Shown in pieces: positions 54,098 through 63,500 of a stretch of 64,000 nt of DNA (the first letter of the stretch is position 1; each line of letters starts with the position of its first letter). Source of the DNA: Bacilli bacterium (GTDB lineage: Bacteria; Bacillota_I; Bacilli_A; ML615J-28; CAG-698); assembly GCA_918272565.1 (NCBI GenBank), contig CAKJYW010000008.1, positions 29,041-93,040 of the forward strand, in the 5' to 3' direction. The notes below the pieces were generated by a model, which saw only the letters and a program-made list of their open reading frames with translations, did not search any database and was not told where the DNA came from. Position numbers and translations under genes: made by a program.

Positions 54098-56203
54098 ATG
54101 GAAAAAAGAAATTACCGCTTAATAGTTAGATTTATGATTTTGGTTCTTTTGGTTGTGTCTTTGATATCAGCTAGCTCATTAAAACTTGGTGCAAGTGCTC
54201 CATATGTGACTAGAACTGTCAATAGGTATGGAGATGTCATCGAAACTCAAGGTGCTTATGACCCAATTCAAAATATAAAGAACTTCACAAAAGATGGTGT
54301 TAGTGATACATTTAATAATCCTAAGGATTTATTCATCGATAAAGAAGATTATTTCTATGTATGTGATACGGGAAATAAACGAATTGTTATTTTAGATAAA
54401 TGTTGGAATTATATTACTGAGTTTGGTAGTAGTGAACTTATTCAACCAAATGGAATCTTTGTAAGAGATGAATTTATTTATGTAGCTGATTTTGGTGATG
54501 CTTTAGATAATTATTCTGGTAAAATTGCTATTTATAGATTTGATAAGAATAATAAAGAAGTAACATTTGTTAAAAGTTACAGTCGTCCTATAGGATCATT
54601 AATGGAAGTAGATGATTTCTTATATCGTCCTATGAAGATTGCGGTTGATACTAACTATACAATGTATATCGTATCGCATGGTTCTAGTAATGGAGTGCTT
54701 TTAGTTAATAGCGAGAATCGTTTCCTTAACTTCTTTGCTCCTAACTCTTCAACGGGAACTTTCATGGACTTAGTTAAGAAATATTTATATGGTGAAAATG
54801 AGAATGTCATTCTAACAAAGAAGATTGCCCCTGCTCCAGAAAACGTTATGCTTGATGATTCTGGTTATATTTACACAGTAACGCAAACTGTTGTTCAAAA
54901 TGGTTTAGGTGATACTTTAAAGAAAGTAAATATCGGTGGATTAAACTTCTATAGTAATGAAATGATTGTTTCAAGTGATTTCGTCGATTCTTGGGCTTCA
55001 GCTCATAAGACTATTTATGCTCTAACTGCTGGAGGAACAATCTCTGAATATGATATTGAAGGTAACTTGTTGTTCTCATTTGCTGGCAAGCGTAAGAATG
55101 ATGACCAGTTAGGTCTATTCCAATCAGCATCTGCCATCGCCGTTAACTCAAATGACGATTTGTATGTTGTTGATGACACAGCTGGAAGCATTCAAGTATT
55201 TAGAAAAACAGAATTTACACATAATGTTCATAGAGCTTTGGAACTTTATATTAGTGGTAAATATGAAGAATCTAAAGGTTTATGGGAAGAAGTATTAAGA
55301 TATAATTCAATGTTCGACCTTGCTCACAAGGGAATTGGTATGGCTTATTACTTAGAGCGTGACTATACAAAAGCTATGGAGAAATTTGAAATAGCTAATG
55401 CCAAAGAGGAGTACTCTGAAGCGTTCTGGGAAGCTAGAAACATCTGGATTATGAATAATATCACTAAAGCTGCTATTATTTTAGTAGTTTTAATTGTAGC
55501 TATTGGAGTTGTTATTAAGACTAATAAGAAATATCATTATCTTGCTTTTGTTACTACTCCAATAAAGACAGTATGCGAAAAACCTAAAGTTAGAAGCGTA
55601 CTTATTATGTTTAAATTTATTCGTCATCCACTAGATGCTGTATATTATGTAAGGTATGATAAGAGGATAAAACTCTATAATGCTTTTATCGTCCTAGCAT
55701 TAATTATTGGTATTTATTTATTATCATTAGTTGCTACAGGGTTCTTATTTACCGATATTGTTTTAGAAAAAACAATTTTAGTTAAAGAGCTTACTAAGGT
55801 AATACTTCCGATAGTTTTATTCATCGTTAGTAACTATCTAATCTCATCACTTATGAGTGGAGAAGGATCATTTAAGTCAATAGCCATTAATACAATGGGC
55901 TCATTAATGCCAATTGTTGTGATGATGCCATTTATCATCCTAATTTCTAATGTATTGACATTAAATGAAGGATTCTTGTATTACTTCCCACTTGTAATAA
56001 TGTTCATGTGGACTGGAGTTTTATTATTTGTTGTTATTAAAGAAACTCACAATTTCTCAGCAAAGAAGACATTCGTTAATTTCTTACTAACAGCACTTAT
56101 GATGTTTGTTTTGATAATTGCAATAATATTACTTTATTTGGTATTTGCCCAACTAATTGGGTACTTTGTAGACTTGTTTAAGGAGGTGATTTTCCGTGGC
56201 TAA
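54098..56203 (+). CDS. NHL-propeller/TPR protein with C-terminal membrane (Yip1-like) domain
   Basis: The 701-residue protein has a signal segment (about 8-32), then an NHL-type beta-propeller outside the cell (about 60-385: repeated 'NPKDLFIDKEDYFYVCDTGNKRIV', 'PNGIFVRDEFIYVADFG', 'SASAIAVNSNDDLYVVDDTAGSIQVF' in short form). TPR helices follow (about 390-445: 'YEESKGLWEEVLRYN', 'AHKGIGMAYYLERDYTKAMEKF'). One helix near 456-476 and a five-or-so-helix Yip1-like membrane domain (about 525-695) end it. Position between the two permease pairs suggests a scaffold or sensor for transport. It overlaps the next gene by 8 bases. Confidence 0.8.
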   Translation: MEKRNYRLIVRFMILVLLVVSLISASSLKLGASAPYVTRTVNRYGDVIETQGAYDPIQNIKNFTKDGVSDTFNNPKDLFIDKEDYFYVCDTGNKRIVILDKCWNYITEFGSSELIQPNGIFVRDEFIYVADFGDALDNYSGKIAIYRFDKNNKEVTFVKSYSRPIGSLMEVDDFLYRPMKIAVDTNYTMYIVSHGSSNGVLLVNSENRFLNFFAPNSSTGTFMDLVKKYLYGENENVILTKKIAPAPENVMLDDSGYIYTVTQTVVQNGLGDTLKKVNIGGLNFYSNEMIVSSDFVDSWASAHKTIYALTAGGTISEYDIEGNLLFSFAGKRKNDDQLGLFQSASAIAVNSNDDLYVVDDTAGSIQVFRKTEFTHNVHRALELYISGKYEESKGLWEEVLRYNSMFDLAHKGIGMAYYLERDYTKAMEKFEIANAKEEYSEAFWEARNIWIMNNITKAAIILVVLIVAIGVVIKTNKKYHYLAFVTTPIKTVCEKPKVRSVLIMFKFIRHPLDAVYYVRYDKRIKLYNAFIVLALIIGIYLLSLVATGFLFTDIVLEKTILVKELTKVILPIVLFIVSNYLISSLMSGEGSFKSIAINTMGSLMPIVVMMPFIILISNVLTLNEGFLYYFPLVIMFMWTGVLLFVVIKETHNFSAKKTFVNFLLTALMMFVLIIAIILLYLVFAQLIGYFVDLFKEVIFRG

Positions 56204-58517
56204 AACACTTAAGAAAATTATCTTATCCTTAAGTCTTGTATGTATATTAGCTCTATCAGTTAGCTTAAAAGCTGATAGTAGTGGTAGTGTTGATTTACTT
56301 CACGAGTTAGAGCCTACAAGTAACTTCTTCACACAAGTAGAAGATACAACTCCTGTTGAAATTGTTGACAGAAGTGAGAGTTTACTGCTTGATGGTTATA
56401 ATAAGACATTAGAAAATGATTATCTAATAGTTTATTATAAGAGTAAGACTTGTGGAATAGCGGTATACGATAAGAAAAATGGTTATACTTGGTATAGCAC
56501 ATATGACAATATGGAATCTGAAACCCTAACAGCTACTGTTAAGTCTAAGATTGAGTCTGGTGTTACTATTGAATACTATGTAGTTGATACAAAGAGTGAG
56601 ATTCAATCAAAAGAATTAACATATGGAATTAGAGTTAAGAACAAACTTGTTGGTTCTAGCACTGTGAAAGTTGTTAATCCTAAAGAAAGTTTCTATATTG
56701 ACGTTAATTTCTTAGTTAATGAAACTAAAAACTCTAAATTTGATATTTCATTTAGAGTAGAAATAAGTATTGATAAAGATAAACTTAATGTAAGAGTTCC
56801 TTATGAATCAATAGAAGAGAAGGAAACAAAAACAGGTGAAGCATCAACTAGCCTAAATCAAGTGCCTACTGTTTATAGGCTAAAGAGCATCACTTTATTC
56901 CCTTATTTTGGTTCTGAGAACTATAAGATTAATGGTTATAGTTTTATTCCTGATGGAAGTGGCGCATTAATTAGATATAATGATCATGAATCATCAACAG
57001 CTTATATTAAGAAGCTTTATGGAAATGATTATAGTTTTACTGAATATAGTAATTCTACTTATATCAAAGATAATGGTTACTTGAATCTCCCTATTTTTGG
57101 AGTTAATCATGGATATAATCAAGCTGCTTTCCTTTGTGAGGCAACAAGCGGACTTGGTTCAATTGAACTACACTCATATCCTTATAAATACAGCTTGATA
57201 CCAGTTAACACAACATTCTTCAAATACTATGTTCGTGATACATTCAGTGTTAATATGTCCCAAGGAACAATGTATTTGCTTAATGAAGTTCCTTATCCAT
57301 CTGATTATAGTTTGAGTTATTCATTCTTAAGTGGTGATAAGGCAAATTATGTTGGTATGGCTGAAGTGTATAGGGAAAGCTTGGGACTAGATGATTTAAA
57401 TAGTGAGGATAGCGATATTCCACTAAGATTAGAAGTTCTAGGAATGGACTATAAACCAGGGCTATTTGGTAAGAATTATGTTCCAATGACAACTTACCTT
57501 GATACCCTTAACATTATTAAAGATTTAGAGGCAAGTGGAGTAAATAATTTCAACATTACGTACCTTGGATGGAATCGTGGAGGTTACTTCAACAAAGGTG
57601 GCACTGTTGCAAGAACTGCTCTACTGCTTGGTGGAAAGAGTAAATTAGACGAACTAACTGACTACATAAAAGAAAATGGATACATGATTGATTTCTCAAT
57701 TAATCCTTACGTATCTAGTAGTTATGGCTTTGGTAGTAAGACTGTTAAAAAGATTGGTTTATCACCATTTGAAGTAACACAAAAATCATCTTTAGAGCAA
57801 CTTGGCTATTATATCTTACCTACTGAGTTAGAAAAGACGATAACTAGTAAGAATAATAGATACCAAAACCTAGGTATCGAAGGCTTCAATTTAGGAGATA
57901 TCAATGTAGCTTATTCATATCGCTATAAGGCAGAAGCAACATATAGGAGTGAGATGATTAATCAAGTTGTTGAGGGAGTAAGCAGGCTAACTAGTTACAA
58001 GCTTTCAACAGAAAAGCCTAATAGTTACTTGTTACCTTATATGACTAATTATTATGATGCTTATTATGAAGCTAATAAGTTCATTTATGAAACTGACTCT
58101 ATTCCATTTATGTCTTTAGTTTTAGGTGGCAGTGTTAATCAATTTATGCCTAACATCAACTATGTTAGTGATTATGAACTTGCTATATTAAGAATGATTG
58201 AATATGATCTATATCCATCATTCATTATCACAAAAGAAGAAGCATACAAACTTCGTTATACTAACTATGAATATCTAAATTCTACTGAATATAGTTTATG
58301 GAAAGATTTGATGGTTAGAATGTATCAAGAGACTAACAATGCATTAAAGAATGTAACTAATGCAAGGATGACTAGACACGAATACTTAGAGAGTGGAGTT
58401 TGTAAGTGCACTTATAATAATGGTATTATTATTTATATCAATTATAACAATAAGAATGTAAACTGTGACGGCGTTAGTTTAGCCCCTTATAGTTATCTAG
58501 TTAAAGGAGGCAACTAA
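56196..58517 (+). CDS. Secreted DUF5696-like protein, possible glycosidase-fold enzyme
   Basis: The 773-residue protein begins at a GTG with a near-perfect AAGGAGGTGATTTT ribosome site. It has a signal peptide (about 5-25, cut near 'SLKA'). The body is a beta-rich N-terminal region (about 60-280) and a likely (beta/alpha) barrel region (about 390-700: 'VNNFNITYLGWNRGGYFNKGG', 'YMIDFSINPYVSS', 'EGFNLGDINVAYSY', 'SIPFMSLVLGGSV'). It looks like the family named DUF5696, found beside sugar ABC transporters. No catalytic residues can be named with certainty. Binding or cutting a glycan is an inference. Confidence 0.7.
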   Translation: MAKTLKKIILSLSLVCILALSVSLKADSSGSVDLLHELEPTSNFFTQVEDTTPVEIVDRSESLLLDGYNKTLENDYLIVYYKSKTCGIAVYDKKNGYTWYSTYDNMESETLTATVKSKIESGVTIEYYVVDTKSEIQSKELTYGIRVKNKLVGSSTVKVVNPKESFYIDVNFLVNETKNSKFDISFRVEISIDKDKLNVRVPYESIEEKETKTGEASTSLNQVPTVYRLKSITLFPYFGSENYKINGYSFIPDGSGALIRYNDHESSTAYIKKLYGNDYSFTEYSNSTYIKDNGYLNLPIFGVNHGYNQAAFLCEATSGLGSIELHSYPYKYSLIPVNTTFFKYYVRDTFSVNMSQGTMYLLNEVPYPSDYSLSYSFLSGDKANYVGMAEVYRESLGLDDLNSEDSDIPLRLEVLGMDYKPGLFGKNYVPMTTYLDTLNIIKDLEASGVNNFNITYLGWNRGGYFNKGGTVARTALLLGGKSKLDELTDYIKENGYMIDFSINPYVSSSYGFGSKTVKKIGLSPFEVTQKSSLEQLGYYILPTELEKTITSKNNRYQNLGIEGFNLGDINVAYSYRYKAEATYRSEMINQVVEGVSRLTSYKLSTEKPNSYLLPYMTNYYDAYYEANKFIYETDSIPFMSLVLGGSVNQFMPNINYVSDYELAILRMIEYDLYPSFIITKEEAYKLRYTNYEYLNSTEYSLWKDLMVRMYQETNNALKNVTNARMTRHEYLESGVCKCTYNNGIIIYINYNNKNVNCDGVSLAPYSYLVKGGN

Positions 58518-59533
58518 TGAAGAAGTTTAAAGCGTTTATTAAAAAGATTTGGATAACTATAAGCGAATTTGTTCGCTGTAAGTTATCTGTTTGGATTGGT
58601 AAAGGATTAAGGTTTATTGGTAAATATACGGGAATAAGCTGGCTTTATAAGAAATACCAGAAAGTGGTATCAAATAAAGGAAAGAAGGCTATAGCAGGGT
58701 ATTTATTCATAAGCTTGTGGCTGATTGGTTTGATGATATTTGCGGCTAGACCGATTGTTGAATCAATTAGAATGGCTTTATCAAATTATTCTGGTTCAAG
58801 GATTATTGATGGTTCTTCAACATTTATTGTTGAAGGGTTCGGATTTAAGCAATTTGCGCAAATCTTTAAAGATAATCCTGATCATGTTGAAGCAATTTTA
58901 AGCACATTACTTGATGTAGCTGTAGTAGTACCGCTAGTACTAATATTCTCATTATTACTTGCGATATTGCTTCATAGAAAACTAAAAGGAATAAAGATTT
59001 TTAGAATGATTTTCTTTATCCCAGTTATCCTTTTATCAGGTAATTTGCTTGGTTACTTTAATACTTATAATCTTTTAACTGTGTCACAACTTCAGTCATC
59101 AGATCTTCAAAACCTTTTGACATTCTACTTACCAACACAAGTAGTAGATGTCATAATCAATGTCTTTGGTAAGATTATCTTGATATTGTGGTTTAGTGGG
59201 GTTCAAACCCTAATATTCCTAGCAGGACTTCAAAAAGACAACAAAGCAGTCTATGAAGCGGCATCAATTGATGGTGCTAATAGATGGGAAATGTTCTGGA
59301 AAATCACCTTCCCTCAACTACTCCCACTTATGACAATTAATATTATTTATACAACCGTTATTTATTCAAATACCGGAAACGAATTGACAAGTTTAATCTC
59401 AACAACTATCACTCAACCAGACTATGGACGTGATTATGCTTCAGCATTATCATGGATATTATTTGGTATTGAGATTGTGGTTATAGTGTTCTATGTAATG
59501 ATCTTTAAACTTGCTAATAGAAAGGATAAATAA
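58517..59533 (+). CDS. Carbohydrate ABC transporter permease (MalF type), second pair
   Basis: The 338-residue protein has a long Lys/Trp-rich cytoplasmic tail (about 1-55), then six membrane helices and the EAA loop 'EAASIDGANRWEMFWKITFP'. It differs strongly from the first MalF-type protein, so it is not a recent duplicate. Stop and start overlap with the preceding gene (TAATG). A GGAGG ribosome site lies just upstream. Confidence 0.93.
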   Translation: MKKFKAFIKKIWITISEFVRCKLSVWIGKGLRFIGKYTGISWLYKKYQKVVSNKGKKAIAGYLFISLWLIGLMIFAARPIVESIRMALSNYSGSRIIDGSSTFIVEGFGFKQFAQIFKDNPDHVEAILSTLLDVAVVVPLVLIFSLLLAILLHRKLKGIKIFRMIFFIPVILLSGNLLGYFNTYNLLTVSQLQSSDLQNLLTFYLPTQVVDVIINVFGKIILILWFSGVQTLIFLAGLQKDNKAVYEAASIDGANRWEMFWKITFPQLLPLMTINIIYTTVIYSNTGNELTSLISTTITQPDYGRDYASALSWILFGIEIVVIVFYVMIFKLANRKDK

Positions 59534-59537
59534 GAAG

Positions 59538-60482
59538 ATGATGGAAAAACAATTTAAAAAGAAGTCACTAAAGAAGTTCTTGTTTGGCCATCGAGGTGAG
59601 GCTGGCTTTATTGGCAAGTTCTTCATGTATTTATTATTAATTGGTATTAGTTTTATCTTCTTGTATCCGATTTTAAAGATGCTATCAAGAAGTTTCATGG
59701 GACTAGAAGATTTGATGGATCCATCAGTTATTTGGATACCTACAAAGTTTATATTCAAAAATTATGTAAAAGCAGCAGAAGTATTAAACTTCTGGAAATC
59801 ACTAGGAGATTCACTGAAGGTTGGTATTTGGCCAACGCTTGCGGCAGTGGTTTCCTCATCACTTATTGGTTATGGTTTTGCTCATTTCGAGTTTCCACTA
59901 AAGAAGATGTGGATGGCAATACTAATTGTTGTTTTCTTACTGCCAACAATGCTAATGAGCATTCCTACATATGTAATATTTAGTAAATTAAATATTTTGG
60001 GCAGTCTAAAGTCGTATATCTATCCGGCTTTGACTGGATTTGGTTTACGTCAAAGTGTATTCATCTTAATTTTCTATCAATTTTTTAAAGTTATACCTAA
60101 GGAATTAAGTGAATCTGCTGAGATGGATGGTGCAAGTGAACTAGGAATCTTCTTGCGTATTGCGGTACCAATGTCAATTCCTGCGTTCATAATTTGTACA
60201 CTTTATTCGTTTGTATGGTATTGGAATGAAACGATTCTAGCAACAACTTATTTCAAAGGAGTTATTACAACTTTACAAATGGCCTTAAGTAGCTTTGAAT
60301 ATACTTATTCACATAGCTTCTCAACAGGTTCAATTGGAATAGGAGCTGCTGCTGAATCATTTAATCAAGGTGTATTGTTTGCGGGAACAATTTTAACAAT
60401 TTTACCGCTATTATTGCTTTACGCGTTTACTCAAAAGTGGTTTGTAGAAAGCGCGGATCGATCTGGAATTGCTGGAGAATAA
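59538..60482 (+). CDS. Carbohydrate ABC transporter permease (MalG type), second pair
   Basis: The 314-residue protein has six membrane helices and the EAA loop 'ESAEMDGASELGIFLRIAVP'. It begins at 59538 (ATGATG), 4 bases after the MalF-type stop; upstream in-frame codons lie inside the previous gene and lack a ribosome site. The pair forms a second channel, with no classical solute-binding gene of its own beside it apart from the modular lipoprotein that follows. Confidence 0.92.
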   Translation: MMEKQFKKKSLKKFLFGHRGEAGFIGKFFMYLLLIGISFIFLYPILKMLSRSFMGLEDLMDPSVIWIPTKFIFKNYVKAAEVLNFWKSLGDSLKVGIWPTLAAVVSSSLIGYGFAHFEFPLKKMWMAILIVVFLLPTMLMSIPTYVIFSKLNILGSLKSYIYPALTGFGLRQSVFILIFYQFFKVIPKELSESAEMDGASELGIFLRIAVPMSIPAFIICTLYSFVWYWNETILATTYFKGVITTLQMALSSFEYTYSHSFSTGSIGIGAAAESFNQGVLFAGTILTILPLLLLYAFTQKWFVESADRSGIAGE

Positions 60483-60530
60483 TTTTTAACAAAACTATTA
60501 TAATTAATGAGGAGGTAAAGTTTAAAAATT

Positions 60531-63500
60531 ATGAAATCTAAACGACTATTATTGTCTTTTTTAATCGTAGTTTTGGCACTTTGCTTGTTTGCTTGTGGCA
60601 AGAGTAAAGTTGACCAAGCACCTGTAATTAATGGTGCTGTAGACAGAGAAATTGCAAAAGGTGAAACATTCGTTCCACTTGCAGGTATCACTGCTACTGA
60701 TGCTGAAGACGGTGATTTAACTAGTAAGATTAAATACACTGGTAATGTAAGAATCGGTGCTGTTGGTGTATACGAAGCAACTTATTCTGTAACTGACTCA
60801 GCTGGTAACACAACTACTGTTACTGTTAAGATTTCAGTTGTAGCTAACGATAAAGATGCTCCATTACTTACAGGAACACAAAACAAAGAAATCGTTGTTG
60901 GTGATACTGAATTTAAGCTAACTGATGGTGTTACTGCTAATGACACAGCTGATGGTGATTTAACTAGTAAGATTGAAGTTACTGGTACTGTTGATCCTTG
61001 GACACTAGGAGAATACAACATTCACTATTCAGTTAAAGACGAATCTGGAAACGAAGCAACAGCTGACAGAAAGATTACTGTTGGTTTAGGAGTATTCCAA
61101 TTTGATGAAATGGTTGCAAAGACATTTGAAAAAGATGGTGACAACTATAAATTCGCTGTTGCACTTGAAGGCTTCAATGAACAACTTGCTAGTCATGCTT
61201 TAGCTAAGTTATCATTCAAAGTTAATGCTGGTGCAGCCCTAGACTTAGTTCCTTCTATCACAAATGGTACTGCACAACCTAAATTATCTTTAGCTGCTGG
61301 TAACAATGAAGTAACTATTTACTTTAGAGTTAATGCTGCTATAACTGATGGTGCTGTAAAACTTGCTGCTCCTGCTGGTGCATCATTAACATTCAGTGAT
61401 GTTAAGTTTGCATTTGGTGAAGCAAGAGATACTGAAGCTCCTACAATCTCTGTTCCAGCTGATGAAGAACCAGTTTTACCTGGAACTTTAACTGATGTAG
61501 CTGCATTAAAGAGCTTCGTATTAAATGGCGTTACTGCACAAGATAATATCGATGGTATCGTTACAGCTAAATTAGATGTTGACTTCACTGGCGTTGAACT
61601 TGGAAACTGCTTCGAAGAAAAAGAAGTAACAATCTTCGTAGTTGACTCAAGCAATAACCGTGCCGAAGTTAAGAGAAAAGTTCAATTTGTTAGAGTTTAT
61701 GATACTAAGTTAATCAAAGACCCTACATTCAATTCTGCACCAGAACCATATGATGAGACTACTCATATTGGTTGGGGCTTAAATGGTGGATCAGGAAATC
61801 CTGAACTTAAGATTCAAGATGGTGCTTTAGTTCATCACAACACTACTAATGATAACCCTGGTTGGGATTCTGCTTCATCTCCATTCTTCCGTACAACTAC
61901 TGAATACTTAACACCTTATAACTGGTATATGTTAAAGTATGATGTTAAGGCAGAAGTTGCAAGAAAGATGACTGTTCGTATTGGATTAGAGACAACTGAA
62001 GCATTAGGTTGGATTGAAAACTTCTCTGGTGCTAATAATACTCCATTCAATATCACAACTGAATGGCAAACTTGCTACGTAGTATTCTATGTACACTCTG
62101 ACGTTAGCCAAGCTGGATACGATGTTGCTAAGATTGAGTTAAAGATTGGTACATTCACTTGGGGTGGTGAAGAACAAGGTAATACAGTTTACTTTGATAA
62201 TTTACAAATCTATCTATTAACTAATGATAACTCTGCTCCTAGATTAACAGTTGATGACGATTTACCAACAACATTTGGTAAAGGCGCTGAAAAACCTGAT
62301 TTAACAATGTATGTTCATGCACGTGACTTAGAAGATGCAGCTGATATTACAATCACATCTGCTCATATTACTGATAATTTAGATATGAGTAAAGCTGGTA
62401 CTTATGAAGCTACATACAAAGTAGCCGACAGTGAAGGTAAAGAAGCAACTGTTACAATCAAGTTCAAAGTATTAGAAACTGCCGATGTTGCAGCGCCAAC
62501 ATTAACTGATAAGGGAACTAAGGAAGTTGACCAATTCAGTCAAATTGACTTAACAACATTAATCAGTGCAAAAGATGATATTGATGGCGATATCGCAATC
62601 AAAGAAAAGAACATCGAAACTGACTTTGACGTTAACAAAGCTGGTACATATGATATTAAGTACTCAGTAAAAGATAGTAGTGGTAACGAAGCTACATTAA
62701 CAATCACTGTAAAAGTTAACGATAAAGAAGCTCCAGTAATTACTGGTAAAGATACAATTAAGACTAATGCTGGTAAAGCTCTAAGTGCTAGTGCTATTAT
62801 TGCAACACTTGCTGCTACAGATAACGTTGATGGTGCTATCGCATTACAAGATAGCAATGTATTAAAACTTGATGAAGTTGATTTCAACACACCTGGTGAA
62901 TATCAAGTAATCGTTCAAGTTCAAGATACTGCTGGTAACATTGGAACATTCAAGTTAACTGTTGTTGTTAAAGAAGCTGGTCCAACAGTTAAGGCAATTG
63001 ACAAGCAAGTTATCGATTTAACTGACTTAGCAGCTGAAAAGGCTGAAAGTGTTACAATCACTAAAGTTGGTGAAGAATATAAGATTGTTATCGATAGTCT
63101 TGGTGGATGGGCATCTGCTAACAAGTGTAAGTTTGCTGGCTTAGAATTAACTGAAGGTGAAACTTACGTACTTAAGTTTGTTGCTAAAGCAAATGAACCT
63201 CGTAAAGTAAGAATGAACTTAGGTATTGGCTTATGGGCTGATCCATGGATGGATAAATTCACTATCGCTGATGGATACGATGCTGATATTTCTCTAACTA
63301 CAGATTATGCTGAATACTATGTAATGTTTGTATATGATAAGCAAAGCCGTGATGGCGGACCAAGCTTAGAATTCTGTATGGGTCCAATTGACTGGGCAGC
63401 TGGAGAAAAAGCTGGTAACGACATTTACTTCAAGGAACTTGCAATTTATTCTACAAAGGATGTTGCAGCTGAAACTGCTACTGAAGTTCATGATTTCTTA

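Noticed and set aside
52213..60482. The two permease pairs as a recent tandem duplication
   Set aside because: The EAA loops and N-terminal tails differ strongly between pairs, so they are distinct transporters.
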